A stretch of DNA of 64,000 nt from Toxorhynchites rutilus septentrionalis (taxonomy: Eukaryota > Arthropoda > Insecta > Diptera > Culicidae), in NCBI RefSeq assembly GCF_029784135.1, contig NC_073745.1:242015946-242079945 (forward strand). Reading direction: 5' to 3'. Below the pieces are notes generated by a model, which did not search any database, had not been told where the DNA came from, and saw nothing but the letters and a program-made list of their open reading frames with translations. The translations under genes were made by a program, and so were the position numbers. Below are positions 11,154 through 22,849 of this stretch, in pieces; position 1 is the stretch's first letter; each line of letters starts with the position of its first letter.

Positions 11154-11224
11154 CTTTTTTTTTCTCTAAAAATGACATTTAAACTACTGGTCCGATTTAG
11201 AATATCGATATATCAAATTAAAGA

Positions 11225-11756
11225 AAATTGCCTCGACATTTTAGGAAAAATACAACAGTTGCAGAAAATTTGAGTTTTGTTTTCATTACATTTGTTTTTA
11301 TAGTTTTCATTGTCTCGGGACCAAGGGTACTATATATTTTTTTATATTATTTCTTGAAAGCTGATAATATTTTACATAACGTATCTCGAAATCAGAAAGG
11401 TGTTTTTTTTTGTTTTTGGGTTATTTTTTTTCGAAGTTCAAAAAGCTGTCTTCGTTCAATATTTCCATGCGATTAGACTGAATCCATGCAACTAGAATCC
11501 AGTTTTTCGCGAGTTTCATATTTTTTCAAGGAAGAATAGCTAATTGGCTTTAATTTGATGTGTTGATCAAATAAATTGGTCCCGCAGTTCAAAAGTAATA
11601 AATTTTTGAGAAAAGTCATTTTTGGAAAAAAAAAAAAGGATGAAATGATTTTTCGGACCATCGGTTAACTTTGGAAAATCAAAACTCAATTTAATTGGAT
11701 ATATCGATCATTCAAATCGGTTCAGTAGTTCAAAAGTTATGGATTGTTGAAAGTTC
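11225..11756. repeat. AT-rich repeat related to the 34-38 kb foldback
   Basis: Shares GTCTCGGGACCAAGGGTACTATATA-like text near 11310 and the CAGTAGTTCAAAAGTTAT block near 11725 with sequences at 34.46 kb and 38.05 kb. No gene. It is interrupted or ended by family A copy 2. Confidence 0.45.
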
Positions 11757-12492
11757 GAGGGGTTGTATTCGAGACACGACCGCTTAGGACGTAGGACTAC
11801 GCAATCTTTTTTTTTAAACTTGTTGGTTTATCATTTCGGATATTTTTTTGAAATTTCATAAATAACTTTTTAGTAAAAAGTTCCCGGGATCCCGAAAAGG
11901 TTTATTGGCTTGCGTGGTTTTGTTGAATCATTTCGAGAAGCAACGATTCTTTCTTGCCTTTGCGTGAACCATACACTAATAGGTCATATGCCGCAATTTG
12001 TTTCTTTATATCAATGCACGCATTGCACTGAGTATTCAACGAGAGGCATCTTCCGTGCATCGCCATTCAACAAGCACCAAACACGAACAGATGCACACAG
12101 TTGCAGCGATAAAATTGAAACATCGCGAGAATGACCGTTTATGAAAAATCGTTTCTCGACCCTCGGTCAAAACCGTCAACAAAGCTAGGAGCTTGTTGCA
12201 TCAGAACAGAGCCGATGAGCCCCTTCGTTGTTTCTATTATAGTGGCTGCATAAGTTGCCCGTTATAGACAGCTCTGATCGGGAAAGCACACAAATGGACT
12301 GAACAAATGTATGGGGAGATTGGAATGCTTCCAATTTTCATCAATTTAAACCATATACAGACTATGTGATTGTAATGTATAGCATATAAAAAATAGTTAT
12401 TAACGTTAACTTTATTTCATTATTTCATTATTTATTTCATTTCAGTTTTCTGATTTGGCGCCCTTAATGTAAGACGTAGTCCTACGTCAAAA
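11757..12492 (+). mobile_element. Palindrome-bounded repeat, family A, copy 2
   Basis: Starts GAGG, then the hairpin GGTTGTATTCGAGACACGAC (stem GGTTGTAT/ACACGACC, loop about 5 nt) and GACGTAGGACTACG, and ends with GACGTAGTCCTACGTC at 12473-12488 followed by AAAA. At 736 bp it is one of the shorter copies. It shares the interior (TTGTTGAATCATTTCGAGAA; GGCATCTTCCGTGCATCGCC) with 61.4-62.4 kb. Non-coding. Confidence 0.65.
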
Positions 12493-12547
12493 ACACGCTA
12501 TTTACACAACCACAACCACAAAGCACGAAAATATTACACCACAATTG

Positions 12548-12700
12548 TAAAATGAAGTTTTATCTAATGAGTATATACGGGAAGTGTTTTCTGAGAGTAA
12601 ACGGGAGAGCGCAAACAACGAGAAGCCTTTGATACGTGTTTATCTGCAAAGTGTCTCTTATTATTTAAATTGCTTTTGAATTGCTCTTTCAAATTATCTT
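12548..12700 (+). repeat. Dispersed repeat D, copy 2
   Basis: Contains the family D blocks GTTTTCTGAGAGTAA, GGAGAGC and the CAAAGTGTCTC stretch in the same order as at 2218-2400. Its ends are not resolved. Confidence 0.45.
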
Positions 12701-13105
12701 CATTGAATTTCCATACATTATGCCTGCTAACCCCTTCCGCGTACGATTTAATTCTCAAAAGACCAGACCAAATGAATATGCTTCGATGGGTTACGCATCG
12801 AGTAATTTCACTACTCTGCTGGGGCTCTTAGCGCCTTGTGATGCAATGCAAGCACAACACGAGAGAGACTCGATGTTGTACGTTTTGGGACAATCATTTC
12901 ACATCGAGGTTGACACGATATTGAACGTGAGAGGGTTAAACAATACATTCCTTATCATATACGAAAAGAGATTTTGGTTGAGTTTGAAAACATTTTTCTG
13001 CAGCTTCCCTAATAAGAAGTAATTTTTTTTGATAGACTGAATTTCCCTAATACTCGACTACTTTGATTATATTTAATTGTTAGATTTCTTAATGTTGCAT
13101 AAATA

Positions 13106-14401
13106 AAGGGTGTGTCACATCAAATTGCATCACGGAAAAAACGCTGTAGAAATTCGCCCAGTAGACCGATCCTTTTGAAAATTTTAGACAGTAAAATAAA
13201 AACTATTAAACAACTTTTGGCATTTTCTTTTTATTCATACTTCGAGCCCAAGTCCGTATGCTCGCACCTTCCTCTTTACCCCGTCCATAAGGTTCTGTAC
13301 AACGTCAGGTTGTAGTTTTTTTGAACAGAAATCCATTTTCTCTTGAAGTCCGCCTCCGATTTGACAACTTTTGGGTTCTTCCGGAGGGCCTGCTTCATAA
13401 TCGCCCAATATTTCTCTATTGGGCGAAGCTCCGGTGCGTTGGGCGGGTTCATTTCCTTTGGCACGAAGGTGACCCCGTTGGCTTCGTACCACTCCAACAC
13501 GTCCTTTGAATAGTGGCACGAAGCGAGATCCGGCCAGAAGATGGTCGGGCCCTCGTGCTACTTCAATAGTGGTAGTAAGCGCTTCTGTAGGCACTCCTTA
13601 AGGTAAACCTGCCCGTTTACCGTGTCGGTCATCACGAAGAGGGTGCTCCGCTTTCCGCAAGAGCAGATCGCTTGCCACACCATGTACTTTTTGGCAAACT
13701 TGGATAGTTTCTGCTTGCGAATCTTCTCTGGAACGCTAAATTTGTCCTCTGCGGAGAAGAACAACAGGCCCGGCAGCTGACGAAAGTCCGCTTTGACATA
13801 GGTTTCGTCTTCCATTACCAGACAATGCGGCTTCGTCAGCATTTCGGTGTACAGCTTCCGGGCTCGCGTCTTCCCCACCATGTTTTGCCTTTCGTCGCGG
13901 TTAGGAGCCTTCTGAACCTTGTATGTACGCAGGCCCTCCCGCTGCTTGGTCCGCTGAACGAATGAACTTGACAAATTCAGCTTATTGGCGACATCCCGGA
14001 CCGAATTTCTCGGATCACGTCTAAACTGCTTAACTACGCGCTTGTGATCTTTTTCACTGACGGAGTATCCATTTTTCCGTTCTTCACCTTCCGGTCGATG
14101 GTTAGGTTCTCGAAGTATCGTTTTAGTACTCTGCTGACCGTGGATTGGACGATTCCCAGCATCCTACCGATGTCCCGATGTGACAACTCCGGATTCTCGA
14201 AATGAGTGCACAGGATTAATTCACGACGCTCTTTTTCGTTCGACGACATTTTTCCAAATTCACGAAAAATTGACAGTGAAGCATGGCCAACGTGATCTAT
14301 ACACTCTTATCTGATTATAAGCGAAAGCTGAAGATATAATTCCTAAAAATTAAATTTCTACAGCGTTTTTTCCGTGATGCAATTTGATGTGACACACCCT
14401 T
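13106..14401 (-). mobile_element. ITmD37E-type mariner element, copy 1
   Basis: TA at 13104-13105 and 14402-14403 flanks inverted ends that start AAGGGTGTGTCACATCAAAT and are near-perfect for about 48 bp. It is 1296 bp long. The size, TA duplication and D-37-E spacing of the encoded transposase fit the ITmD37E group described from mosquitoes. It is almost identical to copy 2 at 19199-20497, which implies recent activity of the family. Confidence 0.88.
13235..14249 (-). pseudogene. ITmD37E transposase, copy 1 (broken)
   Basis: This transposase would cut and paste the element by a DDE reaction. The start MSSNEKERRELI at 14249 opens an N-terminal helix-turn-helix (SHRDIGRMLGIVQSTVSRVL). The first catalytic Asp lies in the MEDETY region, the second in DLASCHYS, and the Glu in PPNAPELRPIE, with 37 residues between the last two. 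Compared with copy 2 there is a lost base near 14070 that shifts the frame after about residue 60, a TAG where copy 2 has Gln (13558-13560, after LLPLLK), and a shortened T tract near 13320 that shifts the last 30 residues. It is therefore inactive. Confidence 0.85.
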
Positions 14402-14430
14402 TAATAGTGTGATAAAGTAAAAAGTCACAG

Positions 14431-14480
14431 GAGGGTTGTGTTCGAGACACGACCGATAGATGACGTAGGATTCCGTAAGG
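14431..14480 (+). repeat. Family A 5' end fragment
   Basis: GAGGGTTGTGTTCGAGACAC then GACC and GACGTAGGATTCCG reproduce the starting hairpin and palindrome of family A, 28 bp beyond the ITmD37E target duplication. Sequence after about 14490 does not match the other copies I compared, so this is a truncated or divergent member. Confidence 0.55.
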
Positions 14481-14499
14481 CTATCTGTTGATTTTGGAT

Positions 14500-15600
14500 A
14501 TGTTTGGAAAATTAATCTCTTTGATAATGATTTGGTGGCCCTCAAAAGGGTCGTTTTGTTTAGTTGTTGGGTATTGTTTGTTCACTCCATCAGTGTTTAC
14601 AACCGAGCTATGATGACAGAATGATGGTAATTAGTCGTTAGATGGTGCGTATTAGATAGAAGATACCGAAGTGGAATGAGATATGATGAAAACCGCCCTT
14701 TGTGATCCTAGACGAGAAGCCTCCTGTGTTATGTATGGATAAAATAAAGAAAAAAACTCATCTATGTTATATAAGATAATTATCAATACCAAACACAATT
14801 ATCAATTTTTCTTATCAGTAAAAACATGTTACTTTAATATAGAGAAAACATATTTGAAATGGAAAAGGAAATTTTCTTTTATTTTTTTTTACTTTCTGAG
14901 TGTTTATTTAACCCAATCCGAATTTTAATTGGACTAACAACACCTAATACTATATGTAGAGCATATGGGAAATCACTTTTTCGAATATTTCTTCACTTTT
15001 CCAACTTTTCTCGCCGTATGAGCTTTCCTTGGGTGAAAATGAACACAATAAAAAAGACAGCTAAAACCGAACGACCCGCTCTCGAGCGGGAACATACCTT
15101 GATTTTTATTTACGAAAATTGAAATAACACAACTCCTACAATATACAATTCAACACTTACACTTGTGCTAAATTTTTCACAATACATGATCGGTCATTGA
15201 CATGAAATTTCACGAAGCAACCAACATTAAAGTTCCAAATTTAAATTTTATTTCCTAGAATTAATCGTATCACTTACCTTACATGCAATATAAAAACTTG
15301 CATATATTTGCAATGCCGATTTCCCCCGAGCACCTCGGTTTTGATGTCTCTGTTAGGGAACACATTTCGGTAAAAACAAAAGTTCCCCCTACTTTCATGT
15401 ATTTGCAATTTTGTCAATTTCGACCAATCAGAAGTGAGTATTTCCGTTAGGATAGGGGTTGAGATTTTTGAATTGTTTGATGGTTAGTTTCATGGCATAT
15501 ATTCATTTATTCAATATAAAAAATTGTTATGGAGTGCTGAAATGGATTGACACAAAAATTTCATCAATTCAACATAAAATGACTGAGCAATAAGCGTTTG
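14500..15600. other. Unassigned AT-rich sequence
   Basis: No gene, RNA or clear repeat edge. The 87-codon frame at 14859-15122 begins in a T-rich tract and has no recognisable motif. Confidence 0.45.
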
Positions 15601-15628
15601 AAATTGGACAATTTTCACGATGTGCTCG

Positions 15629-15688
15629 ATTTTCGATTTTAAATTTGTACCCCAATATGTTCCCGAAAGACGTAATCCTACGTCAAAA
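15629..15688 (+). repeat. Palindrome-ended terminus shared with a Tc1 relic
   Basis: This 60-bp segment, ending in GACGTAATCCTACGTC (15669-15684) and AAAA, is 58/60 identical to 57031-57090, which lies inside a decayed Tc1 transposase. The terminal GAAAGACGTA(N)TCCTACGTCAAAA pattern is the same as the ends of families A and B, but the inner sequence differs. Confidence 0.6.
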
Positions 15689-15699
15689 AATCGTCATAG

Positions 15700-16135
15700 C
15701 CTGATTCACTTTTGATTTTGACGTTGCACTTATACGAATATATTAACGGCAAGACATTCAGAAGCCAAATATATGCGATCATTTCACCAGTTTTTGCACG
15801 GGGTGCCTTTCTCCACCCAACAGTCTAAGATCACAACAGTTATTCGGCATCTTAAATATCTTTTGTATTGTTTTCTCATATCGTTCCCAACAACGTTCCA
15901 CCGTATTCTTTTGTATTTTTTTTCCAGTTGAGTGTTTGTCCCCATCGCAAAACACGTACGTTGAGAAAATTAACATTTTATTCATATTTATGCTAATGAG
16001 GTGAATTCTTACATTATTTATGTTATGATTTACATACGAAATCTGTTTGCGGATAAGCAACAACAACAGCGACAGCACCAAGCTCTCGGATTCGGGAAAT
16101 GCACCGTTCAAAACTAGTTCTCTGTGTGACAGCTC
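15700..16135. other. Unassigned sequence
   Basis: A 110-codon minus-strand frame (15779-16111) shows no recognised motif. I see no repeat boundary. Confidence 0.4.
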
Positions 16136-16900
16136 TTTAGTCGCGTTCCGTGTTTAACGTCTGGTCTGGTTGCTACCAATAAAGATCAAATTGTAATCCA
16201 GCGCGGCGGTCGTTTATGGCTTTTTAATAGTTTTAAATATTGGGTTACCGAAACGCGTATCGTATCGTCGAAGTGTTGACTCATTCATGCGACGAAGCCT
16301 TGCCGGAGCCATTACGAGTCCCCAGAAATTGATACCTCTCTGCAGAGAGATTGCGATCAACGGACCGCGAGCAGCAGTGGCGCAGCGTCTGGTCTAAGCT
16401 ATCGAGTCCGGGACCGGATCAATATCTCACAGACGGCCGAAAACAACAAGGGATATGGGTGCCGAAGTTTGATGCCATGCGCACGCGGTAAAACAAACGC
16501 CTTCCATCTTAAGATCTTTTTTTTCCACTCTTAGGACACTTCAACGTGTTCCATCGGACAGATTCACGTTCGGGCGATTTCGCGGAACTAAAACGAAATT
16601 TGTTACTGATAGGGCCACTTTCGAGCCCCTACTTAAGCTCCCTCCAAACAACTTCTGTCCCTCTTTTCGCCACTTCTCGCATTGGGGCCAACATCCAAAT
16701 CACGGAGGACTCTATCGTTCGAGTACTATTCAGCGATGGTTTTACGAAACATTTTATAAAGATGTCCGCGGATGGTGCGGTTCTTCTAATCTCGTGGCTC
16801 ATAAGAGTGAAGCCGGCCGGAGGAAGAAAAACGCCACTTCAGTTTGAGCTGACTCGAGTTGTTTTAGTGGGATGGATGGAACCGGCACGTACTTCAATGG
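16136..16900 (+). other. GC-richer block, possible noncoding exon
   Basis: This stretch is less AT-rich than its surroundings and looks single-copy. It ends in CTTCAATGG|GTAAGTACGT, a near-ideal splice donor at 16900/16901. A 124-codon frame (16546-16920) reads across the donor, resembles no family I know, and is probably fortuitous. An alternative first exon or UTR exon of the host gene is possible; there is no transcript evidence. Confidence 0.25.
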
Positions 16901-18450
16901 GTAAGTACGTTAGCGCTTGAACCGAACAGGGAAGGTAGCTACGCGGTCGATTACCAAACTTGTGGCTGGAGCTTTGGCGGCACTCGAGAGTGTTGGGGCG
17001 TCTGTCAGAGTGACTGATGGGTCTAAAGCTTCTTGAGCAGTGCGCGATGGATTTAGAAATTGTTTTGTAAACATGTGTTATTTTGGGAAGTGCAAACAAT
17101 GCAGCGTGTTTACCGACATTTATGCGCATGGAAAATGGTTTCATGTTTATTTTCCACCAGAGTAAGCTTTCATGAGTGGGGCCGATTCTGGCGTTTGTGT
17201 GGATATACATATCATGAAGGTGCGTTTTGAGAAACTTATCCGTACTGATGATGATCTTTATCTTTTCTTCCACTGCTACTTCCTACCAGAAACATTAATA
17301 CAATTGTTCAGGACATGTATATTTTCCATACTTCTAACATAGCATAGCTTTCTTCGCCTCGTAAAATAACAGTCTACCATTTGCCAAAAATGTTAATTTT
17401 AGATACTTTTATACCTTCAATAATACTTTTAGTTGTTTTTCTCATTTTGTTCTCGAGTTATCCAAACGACTGTAAAAGCTTATGGCTATACAGAGCAATG
17501 TGCAATTAGAAAAAAAAAACGATGAAACGAAAATTTGAAGCTAACAAATCTCTGATTTTCCTAGAGTTCTTCCTCTGTCATTCCGCCAATAACGATTTAC
17601 AACCCCACTTCGAATTCCATTCTTTTCTAAAATTCCTGAAAATCAAAAGCCCTCCCGCATTCCCAAAATCATCCATAGGCAAACACACATTCGAGCGCAC
17701 TTCGAAATATATTGGAAAACGATTGGCAATATCCAACTTCCTTGTTCCACCGAAGGTGCAAAACAACAAAACTAAACACAAACCCGCAGACACACTCGAG
17801 AGGGTATCATCTGTTTCAAAACAATAAATATCGGCACCCGGGTACCCCCCGTCGATTAGCCGGTCGGACGCTCAGTCGAAAAATATGTATCCTGCACCTT
17901 CACGAGGTCCGAAATATAAACGGCAAATGCCCACTTAACAACACCCTGAAAGTGAGGTTAGCGCTAGACAAAACGGCTGAAAGATAAATATATTTTTGAC
18001 GTAATTTTTTTCCTCTCTTCTTGTCATTCACCTTTGTGTTGATTGTCCTTTCCGCTTTCATGACTCACCTGAGTACAAGCGATGGAGAGAGACAAAAAAA
18101 AACACAAAATTGTTAACTTATGAAGGGCGAGTGACTTCGGTTGGCAAATTTCACAACTGTCATGCCCAGGTGAGATTAGGGTATCGTTGGTTTTCGGCTC
18201 CTCTGTGCGCTTTCGTGTCTCCGTTCTCTATTTGTTATTTATTAACTTTTTATCGAAAATTAGTGTGAAAATCTGCAGTTTGGCAGAGGACAGCTGAGGG
18301 CCCTCGAGCAGAAGGATCGACCCATTGTTCATCTGGTCGTTGCACGCGCCCAAACCTCCGCCTACCAGATTCGATACACCCAGCAGGACTGCCTGAACTA
18401 CGAACCGAAGATAAACATCGAATCGATGAATGGCCATTTGTTTGTTTTCA
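16901..18450. other. Low-repeat sequence, no gene recognised
   Basis: Mixed composition with a few GC-rich islands (about 17830-17990 and 18160-18450). Frames of 60-144 codons occur on both strands and overlap, and none has a recognisable motif. Conserved noncoding sequence or exons cannot be excluded. Confidence 0.35.
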
Positions 18451-18652
18451 AGTGGTGCTTTACGGCGCGCCACATTCCCTAGACAGCAAAAAGCCTCCCG
18501 ATCCCGACCCTCGTTTGTTGTTCCTCACTCGGCCAAAGGGGTAAACCGTAACGCCGAATCCCGAGCAGGTCTAGCCGATTTTCGAATCATCGTGCAGCAG
18601 CACACAAAATCCGTATCGAGTAACCTATTACTTAATCTTGACCGCGGGAAGC
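18451..18652. repeat. 202-bp segment duplicated at 22850-23051
   Basis: AGTGGTGCTTTACGGCGCGC to ACCGCGGGAAGC recurs at 22850-23051 with only two substitutions that I can find, inside a repeat E tandem array. Here its surroundings are the low-repeat block, so this is probably the source copy. It is GC-richer than the window average. The 84-codon frame over it (18430-18684) is also open in the other copy but is not recognisable. Confidence 0.8.
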
Positions 18653-18689
18653 GGAACGCACCGTTCGAATTGGGAAGGCATTAAAATTT

Positions 18690-19195
18690 CATAGAAAATA
18701 TTTCAACATTATCCCAGGATCATTAATAATTTATATGGCTGGGGTTCTTTCTTTGTTTTTTGTTTGTGTTTTTTTTGTTGTTTTCTGTGCTCACTCAGTC
18801 TTCCCCCCGGGCGCTGCATGGTTTCGAATCTATGACCAAGATTTCTCCACGGGTAAATTCCAATTTGTATGCTTAATATAGCGTGGAGAAGCGCGAGAGA
18901 ACTGAAAAAACATGATCAGGGAATTGGTTGTAACCATAAACGTAATACAAACCAAAAATATCACCGTGAGCATTCATGTGGTAATGCAAAGATTGAATTT
19001 AAAAAATAGCTTGACAATCGATTAATTTATCAAAAATATAAAATGACAATATTGAAATGCTGAAAAGTTGTTGTAATGTGTTAATACACCCAAAATAAAT
19101 ATTCAGTACATTTTTTGGCATCATCATACAATACATTACATAAGTTTGAAAGTTTCATTAAATAGGCTATCAAGCGAGAGGCGAGTTTGTGTATA
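18690..19195. other. Unassigned AT-rich sequence
   Basis: Low-complexity T tracts near 18750-18785; no gene or repeat edge recognised before the ITmD37E copy. Confidence 0.45.
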
Positions 19196-19198
19196 ATA

Positions 19199-20497
19199 AA
19201 GGGTGTGTCACATCAAATTGCATCACGGAAAAAACGCTGTAGAAATTCGCCCAGTAGACCGATCCTTTTGAAAATTTTAGACAGTAAAATAAAAACTATT
19301 AAACAACTTTTGGCATTTTCTTTTTATTCATACTTCGAGCCCAAGCCCGTATGCTCGCACCTTCCTCTTTACCCCGTCCATAAGGTTCTGTACAACGTCA
19401 GGTTGTAGTTTTTTTTGAACAGAAATCCATTTTCTCTTGAAGTCCGCCTCCGATTTGACAACTTTTGGGTTCTTCCGGAGGGCCTGCTCCATAATCGCCC
19501 AATATTTCTCTATTGGGCGAAGCTCCGGCGCGTTGGGCGGGTTCATTTCCTTTGGCACGAAGGTGACCCCGTTGGCTTCGTACCACTCCAACACGTCCTT
19601 TGAATAGTGGCACGAAGCGAGATCCGGCCAGAAGATGGTCGGGCCCTCGTGCTGCTTCAATAGTGGTAGTAAGCGCTTCTGTAGGCACTCCTTAAGGTAA
19701 ACTTGCCCGTTTACCGTGCCGGTCATCACGAAGGGGGCGCTCCGCTTTCCGCAAGAGCAGATCGCTTGCCACACCATGTACTTTTTGGCAAACTTGGATA
19801 GTTTCTGCTTGCGAATCTCCTCCGGAACGCTGAATTTGTCCTCTGCGGAGAAGAACAACAGGCCCGGCAGCTGACGAAAGTCCGCTTTGAAGTAGGTTTC
19901 GTCGTCCATTACCAGGCAATGCGGCTTCGTCAGCATTTGGGTGTACAGTTTCCGGGCTCGCGTCTTCCCCACCATGTTTCTGCCTTCCGTCGCGGTTAGG
20001 AGCCTTCTGAACCTTGTATGTACGCAGGCCCTCCCACTGCTTGCTCCGCTGGACGAATGAACTTGACAAATTCAGCTTATTGGCGACATCCCGGACCGAA
20101 CTTCTCGGATCACGTCTAAACTGCTTAACTACGCGCTTGTGATCTTTTTCACTGACGGAGCATCCATTTTTGCCGTTCTTCATCTTCCGGTCGATGGTTA
20201 GGTTCTCGAAGTATCGTTTTAGTACTTTGCTGACCGTGGATTGGACGATTCCCAGCATCTTACCGATGTCCCGATGTGACAACTCCGAATTCTCGAAATG
20301 AGTACGCAGGATTAATTCACGACGCTCTTTTTCGTTCGACGACATTTTTCCAAATTTACGAAAAATTGACAGTGAAGCATGGCCAACGTGATCTATACAC
20401 TCTTATCTGATTATAAGCGAAAGCTGAAGATATAATTCCTAAAAATTAAATTTCTACAGCGTTTTTTCCGTGATGCAATTTGATGTGACACACCCTT
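19199..20497 (-). mobile_element. ITmD37E-type mariner element, copy 2
   Basis: TA at 19197-19198 and 20498-20499 flank the same inverted ends as copy 1. The element is 1299 bp. It lies beside a repeat D fragment starting at about 20510. Identity to copy 1 is very high along the whole length by eye, with the differences mostly single substitutions and one-base indels. Confidence 0.88.
19328..20345 (-). pseudogene. ITmD37E transposase, copy 2 (single frameshift)
   Basis: The frame from 20345 gives MSSNEKERRELILRTHFENS, a helix-turn-helix (SHRDIGKMLGIVQSTVSKVL) and a second one (SVRDVANKLNLSSSFVQR). An extra base near 19980 then shifts it after about residue 122 (KAPNRDGRQ). The catalytic half continues open in another frame from 19975 to 19328: MDDETYFKADF, PFVMTGTVNGQVY, DLASCHYS, and PPNAPELRPIE with 37 residues between Asp and Glu. 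The C-terminus VKRKVRAYGLGLEV is intact. One indel is the only clear lesion, so it is far less damaged than copy 1. Confidence 0.87.
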
Positions 20498-20509
20498 TAT
20501 ATATGTCAT

Positions 20510-20665
20510 AGCAACATGAGAGAGCAAAACAAGAGACACTTTGCAAATAAACACGCATCAAGGGTAAAAATAAATTAGTTTGCGCTCTCCGTTTTACTCT
20601 CGGCCAAACAAGCTCTCTTCTGTGTAGACTTACAAGATCCAAATTCATTTTACAATGTGGTGTAA
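20510..20665 (-). repeat. Dispersed repeat D, copy 3
   Basis: Inverted relative to copies 1 and 2: GAGACACTTTGCAAATAAAC, then GCGCTCTCCGTTTTACTCTC. It abuts the right end of the ITmD37E element, which may have inserted into or next to it. Confidence 0.45.
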
Positions 20666-20769
20666 TTTTTTAATGTATTGATATAACAGCATCAGTAGTT
20701 ATGTGGATAGCATGATTGGGCGAAACAGCGTTACAACTAGGTTCAGGAATAAAAACAGGACACGTATGC

Positions 20770-21680
20770 CAAAAAATTTTACAATTTTGATATTTTTCGA
20801 AGAATTTCAATTTCGAAAACTAATCAAGAAAATGCCAAATTTGGCCTGCGAAGGTTTTAGGGGACACAAAACGTTTCTATGGCAAATAGACACTCCTCCG
20901 GTCTCTCTGAGGGAGGAGGGGGGCTGCCATACAAATGAAGCATACATTTCCGCATAATTCAAGAACTAATCGAGCAAACGGAACTAAATTTGGCATGTGG
21001 AGTTTTATGGGGAAGAAACATTTCTAAGGTGGTTCGACACTCCTCGCTTCTCTCTAAGGGGGTCTCCCATACAAACGAAACACAAATTTCTGCATAACTC
21101 GAGAACTAATCAAGCAAACGAAACCAAATTTGGCATGTGGAGGTTTTAAGATGCAATAAATGTTTCTATGGTGGTTCGACACTCCTCCCCTCTCTCTTAG
21201 GGTTGACTGTCATACAAATGAATAACGAATTTCTGTATAACTCGAAAACTAATCAAGCAATTGGAGCCAAATTTGACATGTGAAGATTTTAGGGGGCACG
21301 AAACGTTTCTAGGGTGAATATACACCCCTCCCCCCTCTCTAAGGGGAGAAGAGGGGGGGGTCTGTCTTTATTCTATCATATTTTCTGTATCAAACATTTA
21401 TTACATGTAACGGAGAAACATGTTATTTGCAAGTGGTTGAAAAATCTTGAACGAGAATTGTGTCTGAAAATAATCTGATATTACAACGATGAGTTTTGAT
21501 AGAAGTACTAGGCATTTTTTAATAAAAAGTAAATTCAACGGGGTCGATTAGAAGATCAATAAATGAAAAGTTCTGCGATTGGCTCATGAACTTGCTCATG
21601 TTAAGAAAACGTGGATATTTGAGGGTATTGATAATGAAATACAAATTCTGGGCGGGACGAAGTTTGCCGGGTCAGCTAGT
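20770..21680 (-). mobile_element. Repeat E copy 2
   Basis: Ends at 21680 with GTTTGCCGGGTCAGCTAG. The first 590 bp are about four tandem units of roughly 142 bp, each with a CTCCCCTCTCT-type pyrimidine stretch, CATACAAATGAA and CTCGAGAACTAATCAAGCAA. No protein is credible; the frames are repeat-derived. Confidence 0.7.
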
Positions 21681-21689
21681 ATATAAATA

Positions 21690-22010
21690 TAATATTTTGT
21701 GACAATATAAAAAATTAATATTTTGGGAATTCAGGGATGTGTTCGAGCTTATTGGTGACTTTTTTCTATCGTTCCATCAGTTTACGTGAATTTGAAAATT
21801 GTTTCCGGGTTATAAGTGGCGTTAAAATGCAGTGTATTTCAAGCCGGATGTAATGGAAATATTATCCAGAGATGTCAGCTCTCCTTCGCAGAAGAAAAAG
21901 TTTGTTCCGCAACACTTGTTCTCGCCAGAAATAATTTCGTAGACCTACGTTATTAATGCGGCCGAGTTTTTGATACCACTATTCTAATTTTTTTAACAAT
22001 TTTTTTTAAG
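21690..22010. other. Unassigned sequence upstream of Tc1 relic
   Basis: It may be the 5' part of the broken Tc1 element that continues at 22019, since Tc1 elements have untranslated leaders of this size. No terminal repeat was found. A partial CGTAGACCTACG palindrome occurs near 21938. Confidence 0.35.
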
Positions 22011-22018
22011 AAATCAAA

Positions 22019-22228
22019 ATGGGTGGAAAGAAAATCGGCATGCATGTTCGAAATCTTGTTGTTCAGGATCATTTGTATCAGATTTCACAGCGGATGATTG
22101 CAGAGAAGTTCGGAATAAGCCGGGGAACAGTCCATGAAATTGTGCATAATCATAAACCTTACTGTTCGCTTGCTGACAGAACCGGAAGAGGTCGTTGTTG
22201 GAAAACCAATAGCCAGAAGGATCAATAA
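22019..22228 (+). pseudogene. Tc1-like transposase, N-terminal piece
   Basis: MGGKKIGMHVRNLVVQDHLY, then QRMIAEKFGISRGTVHEIV, is the first helix-turn-helix of a Tc1 transposase, followed by a linker (TGRGRCWKTNSQKD) corresponding to the Arg/Gly-rich AT-hook-like region. A stop follows at 22226. The frame then ends in repeat E at 22273. The middle of a Tc1 transposase reappears at about 25456, so the two may be one interrupted gene. Confidence 0.6.
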
Positions 22229-22849
22229 ATCATGACGTTTTATATATAATATTATCCAGGTTTTATATAATACTAGCTGACCCAGCTAACTTCGTCCCGC
22301 ACAGAATTTTTTTTTTGTTATCAATACCTTCACACATTCACGTTTTCTTATTATGAGCAAGTTCTGGGTCCAATCGAAGAACTGTTCATTGATTGATCTT
22401 CTATTCGACCTCGTTGAATTTACCTTGTACTATAAAATTACTAGTATTTCTAACAAAACTCATCATTATAATATCAGATTATTTTCCCCCTTTTTTCTTC
22501 AGAGTTTTCCGAAAATTTTCAATTGTCATGTTTGGTTGGAATATTTTTGGTTGAAATATGTGTAATATTTTTATGGGACCCCCTCTCCATTCGAGAGGAG
22601 GGAGGGGTGTCATACCATTATAGAAACATTTCTCATACCCAAAAACTCTCACATCTTAAATTGTGCTTGATTAGTTCTCGAGTTATGCAGAAGTTTGTGT
22701 TTCGTTTGTATGGCAGCCTCCCTTAGAAAGGGAGAGGAGTGTATTTACCATAGAAACGTTTCGTGCCCCGTAAAACCTTCACATGCCAAATGTGAAGGTT
22801 TTACAAATGGGTTTGATTAGTTTTCGAGTTATGCACAAATTTGTGTTTC

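Noticed and set aside
16839..17273. 144-codon minus-strand ORF
   Set aside because: No recognisable domain and it overlaps the plus-strand frame 16546-16920 and a good splice donor; neither strand is convincing.
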